A stretch of 64,000 bases of DNA, taken from Nipponacmea schrenckii (taxonomy: Eukaryota > Mollusca > Gastropoda > Lottiidae). Shown in pieces: positions 60,513 to 64,000 of the stretch; positions within the stretch are counted from its first letter, which is position 1; the number at the start of each line of letters is the position of its first letter. The notes under the pieces were generated by a model. The model was not told the origin of the DNA. It saw nothing but the letters and a program-made list of their open reading frames with translations, and searched no databases. Made by a program: the position numbers and the translations under genes. The DNA is taken from positions 11,098,001 to 11,162,000 of the forward strand of contig JAUJPP010000012.1 of the NCBI GenBank assembly GCA_030562195.1, read 5' to 3'.

Positions 60513-62502
60513 TTGACCTTGGCTATCAGTTGATACTTTGAACTTTGACCTCCGACGTCTACTTCCGGTTTTATAGCTGCCCGAAAACAGCAAAATTCGC
60601 AACTTTGGGCTGCTCTAGAGCGTGACCTAATTAATTTAGAGTGTTAATTTTTTCAGATTCTTAAAGTGCTTTTTGTCCTCTTTCCAACGATATATAACAA
60701 AAGTTTGTAAAATGAAAATTGAATTTTTTGATTTTTGCAAGGAAAAGTACATTTTGCCGTATTTTCGCTTCCTTGAAATGTATGTGTGTATATCTCGTGA
60801 TCTATGAGCTGTACAAGCTTCAAATTTTTACTGTGAATATACATTTTGAATATGATTAGATTCCCCTCCAAAAAAACGAGATGGGCGTGGCACATCCGGG
60901 TGAACTTCAAATGTACCATTTATATCGGTCAGCGAATTACGGCTGCAGTAAATAACGTTTTTCAAAAAAGTACCTTGCATACATATATCTCATTACTTTG
61001 GCCAGTTTATCCCAAAAAATCAAATGTTTCTGCCTGTTTGTTGCAATTTTGCGACATTTGCAAAAAATCAGTTTTTTTTAGTTTGGGGGCTTATTTCTAG
61101 TTACTTTGACCTTTGGTGACCTTGACCTTTACAAGGTCATTGGTCACTGACTTAAGCTATCAGTTGACAATTTGGCATTAGACTTCTGACGTCTATTTCC
61201 GGTTTTATAGCTGCTCGAAAGCAGCAAAATTTGCAACGTTGGACTGCTCTAGAGCGTGACCTAATTAATTTAGAGGGTTATTTTTTTCACATTCCGAAGG
61301 CGCCTTTTGTCCTCTTTCCAGCGATGCACAACAAAAGTTTTTAAAATGAAAATTTAATTTTTGGACTTTTAAAATTAAAGTACATTTTGCTTTTTTGAAA
61401 CGTATTTGTGTATATCTCGTGATCTATTAGATGTACAAGCTTCAAATTTGAACCATGAATATATATTTTGTATGAGATTAGATTTACGCAAAAGTAAATT
61501 AGATGGGCGTGGCACATACGGGTAAACTTCCAATTTACCAGTTATATCGGTCAGCGCTTTACATCTGTAGGAAATAACGTTTTTCCAAAAAATTCTTTGC
61601 ACACAGATACCTCGTTGCTTTGGCCAGTTTCTCCCAGAAAATCAGATGTTTCGGCCTGTTTATTGAAATTTTTGCAACGTTAGCAAAGTCCCACTCTGTG
61701 CCACGTGTGGATCTAGTTTTTTTTTTTTTTTGTAATTCTTGGATGAGTTTGCAGACAAACTGGTAAAAGGTGCAGAAATTCTAAATCTACAGTTGATCTA
61801 TTCTATTAAATATAAATTGGAACATTTTTGCAAAACCGGAAGTGCTGCATTGCAACATGCCTAAAAAGTCGGTCAGTAGCTCTAGAAGTCGCATTTTTTG
61901 ATCGATTTTTTTCGGGTTTGCATTTTTGAAAACTTGAAACAATTTCCAACAAGATAGCAGTTACAAAATTTCGAAATTCGAAAATTCATAGCACATATTT
62001 TTTTGCCGTATTTTGCACATTTTTGCAACTTTGCTATTTTTAGACCGATTGATCTGAAAATTTGGGTGCCTTCAAGTCTCACGAATATGAAAACATTGGC
62101 AGAGTCAAAATTTTTGCTTCATTTTCGATGTCAACGTAAAACGGGTTTAAACTTCCGGTTGACCTACTTGTGCTGTAATTGATGTATCGCAACAAAATTT
62201 ATGTCAATCTTAATTAAATTAGAAGACAAAAAAACGAAGCAGAAAAAATCCGGACCGGAAGTGAAACATTGGCCGCCATCTTGAAATGTCACTTTTTTGT
62301 AAAAAATCAAAATGGGGCCTCTACGGTAAGAGCGATTTGTGTGATGTTTATATTTCTGGAAAGCTTAGTCGATTGCGATCAAAATGTTGGAAATCGATTT
62401 TTGAATTTTGCTTTTGCTTTTTTGCAACATCCGGTTGAATTTTTTCGATGTTTGGGGGCTTATTTCTCGTGACCTTGACCTTTGGCGACCATGACCTTTA
62501 GT

Positions 62503-62515
62503 AGGTCAAAGGTCA
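62503..62515 (+). promoter_or_regulatory. DR1-type nuclear-receptor-like site (unit 2)
   Basis: The same exact AGGTCAAAGGTCA in the second 2.0-kb unit, with the same flanking half sites. Confidence 0.35.
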
Positions 62516-63790
62516 TTGACCTTGGCTATCAGTTGATACTTTGAACTTTGACCTCCGACGTCTACTTCCGGTTTTATAGCTGCCCGAAAACAGCAAAATT
62601 CGCAACTTTGGGCTGCTCCAGAGCGTGACCTAATTAATTTAGAGTGTTAATTTTTTCAGATTCTTAGATTGTTTTTTGTCCTCTTTCCAACGATATATAA
62701 CAAAAGTTTGTAAAATGAAAATTGAATTTTTTGATTTTTGCAAAGAAAAGTACATTTTGCCGTATTTTCGCTTCCTTGAAATGTATGTGTGTATATCTCG
62801 TGATCTATTAGCTGTACAAGCTTCAAATTTTTACTGTGAATATACATTTTGAATATGATTAGATTCCCCTCCAAAAAAAACGAAATGGGCGTGGCACATC
62901 CGGGTGAACTTCAAATTTACCATTTATATCGGTCAGCGAATTACGGCTGCAGTAAATAACGTTTTTCAAAAAAGTACCTTGCATACTTATATCTCATTAC
63001 TTTGGCCAGTTTATCCCAAAAAATCAAATGTTTCTACCTGAGTGTTGCAATTTTGCGACATTTGCAAAAAATCAGTTTTTTTTTTAGTTTGGGGGCTTGT
63101 TTCTAGTGACTTTGACCTTTGGTGACCTTGACCTTTACAAGGTCATTGGTCACTTTCTTTAGCTATCAGTTGACAATTTGGCATTAGACTTCTGACGTCT
63201 ATTTCCGGTTTTATAGCTGCTCGAAAGCAGCAAAATTTGCAACGTTGGACTGCTCTAGAGCGTGACATAATTAATTTAGAGGGTTTTTTTTTTCACATTC
63301 CGAAGGCGCCTTTTGTCCTCTTTCCAGCGATGCACAACAAAAGTTTTTAAAATGAAAATTTAATTTTTGGACTTTTAAAATTAAAGTACATTTTGCTTTT
63401 TTGAAACGTATTTGTGTATATCTCGTTATCTATTAGATGTACAAGCTTCAAATTTGTACCATGAATATATATTTTGTATGAGATTAGATTTACGCAAAAG
63501 TAAATTAGATGGGCGTGGCACATACGGGTAAACTTCCAATTTACCAGTTATATCGGTCAGCGCTTTACATCTGTAGGAAATAACATTTTTCCAAAAAATT
63601 CTTTGCACACAGATACCTTGTTGCTTTGGCCAGTTTCTCCCATATAATCAGATGTTTCGGCCTGTTTGTTGCAATTTTGCAACGTTAGCAAAGTCCCACT
63701 CTGTGCCACGTGTGGCTCTAGTTTTTATTTTTATTGTAATTATGTAAAATAGAAAAAAGAAATGGAAAATTTGACGGTTTATAAGTTCAA

Positions 63791-63945
63791 TAATGACCTC
63801 GGTCGCGTGTTTACTGGGATATAGAAAAACCTTGAGCTCGAGGTCGAGCCAAAAACCCTCAGGCCCCGCCTTCGGGTTTTTACACGGCTCGACTTCTCTC
63901 TCGCGGTTTTTCTATATCCCAGTAAACACTTGACCTCGAGTCATT
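63791..63945. mobile_element. fold-back MITE-like hairpin element
   Basis: The ends are 41-base near-perfect inverted repeats (63791-63831 and 63905-63945) containing GTTTACTGGGATATAGAAAA, and the middle is also partly palindromic and GC-rich (GGCTCGAC...). The whole 155 bases can fold on itself. It lies in what looks like intron 1 or the 5' flank of a fifth receptor copy. Confidence 0.8.
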
Positions 63946-64000
63946 ATCTTATACATATCTACTTTTCTTACCAGGAAGTATAGAAAGTCACCCCTTTCAT
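63946..64000 (+). other. intron 1 fragment of a fifth receptor copy
   Basis: CTACTTTTCTTACCAGGAAG and AGTCACCCCTTTCAT match intron 1 of copy 2 (24617-24655, CTACTTTTCTTACTAGGAAG) and copy 4 (about 50840). A fifth unit therefore probably continues beyond the window. Confidence 0.6.

Larger units (their letters stand above)
59790..63730. repeat. 2.0-kb tandem duplication with 635-bp internal repeats
   Basis: CTATTAAATATAAATTGGAA at 59801 recurs at 61803 and CCACGTGTGG at 61701 recurs at 63707, so the period is about 2.0 kb and the two units are nearly identical. Within each unit a diverged 635-bp repeat is visible, for example CTTCCGGTTTTATAGCTGCC at 60561 and TTTCCGGTTTTATAGCTGCT at 61196. 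It contains GGCCGCCATCTTG and many TGACCT half sites. No coding frame of note. Confidence 0.9.

Noticed and set aside
62269..62472. Small frames in the 2.0-kb units (also 60284-60469)
   Set aside because: They recur only because the units are duplicated; no domain and the CCGGAAGT repeats are non-coding in style.

Overview
The window is AT-rich, intron-containing animal DNA. Short phase-1 EGF exons, CR1-type LINEs, a pogo-like transposase, GTCCGTCC-type repeats and repeats rich in CCGGAAGT and TGACCTTTGACC suggest a lophotrochozoan invertebrate, most likely a mollusc. No rRNA, tRNA, operon or CRISPR was seen. There are two 500-N assembly gaps (35767-36266 and 58589-59088).

The backbone is a + strand tandem array of one receptor family: signal peptide, one EGF-like module, an F5/8-type C (fucolectin/FTP-like) domain split over three exons including a 9-nt microexon, five further EGF-like modules, one transmembrane helix and a short tail with two YxxL motifs spaced like an ITAM. 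Copy 1 (9-8935) is intact, about 545 residues. Copy 2 is a 5' half (24525-27309) and a divergent 3' half (33717-35227) separated by a full-length LINE; the 3' half is cut off by a phospholipase-A2-bearing virus-like sequence. Copy 3 (42700-45646) lacks its 5' half and has a frameshift, a stop and a deleted tail. Copy 4 (50772-56703) has a broken signal exon, a duplicated F5/8C half exon, stops and a 2-nt deletion. The last bases (63946-64000) match intron 1 of the family, so the array probably continues.

Between copies 1 and 2 lies about 12.9 kb (about 9352-22288) that is missing from the equivalent 3' flank of copy 4 and so behaves as an insertion. It carries a multi-exon gene unlike its neighbours: a PWWP-like domain, about 82 copies of a 15-residue acidic repeat (45-bp units with a 540-bp higher-order period), two zinc fingers, a tyrosine-recombinase-like core (RSGE, MRKY, LGH and HxxHY motifs) and a basic, Trp-containing C-terminal segment. 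Stops and frameshifts make it a pseudogene as assembled. It is the best candidate for something undescribed: possibly a large intron-bearing tyrosine-recombinase element, or a host gene family carried in by one.

The rest is mobile or repetitive: a pogo/DDE_1 transposase with a PHD-like finger in a copy 1 intron, a tRNA-derived SINE-like segment, a full-length CR1-type LINE with esterase-type ORF1 (27521-33710), truncated relatives (45805-47560, 51553-52205), an unrelated LINE 3' end (39340-39555), fold-back minisatellites (48600-50770), a 2.0-kb tandem duplication carrying DR1-type half sites (59790-63730) and a fold-back MITE-like hairpin (63791-63945). Exon limits were placed by hand from GT/AG sites and alignment among copies; homopolymer frameshifts could be assembly errors.
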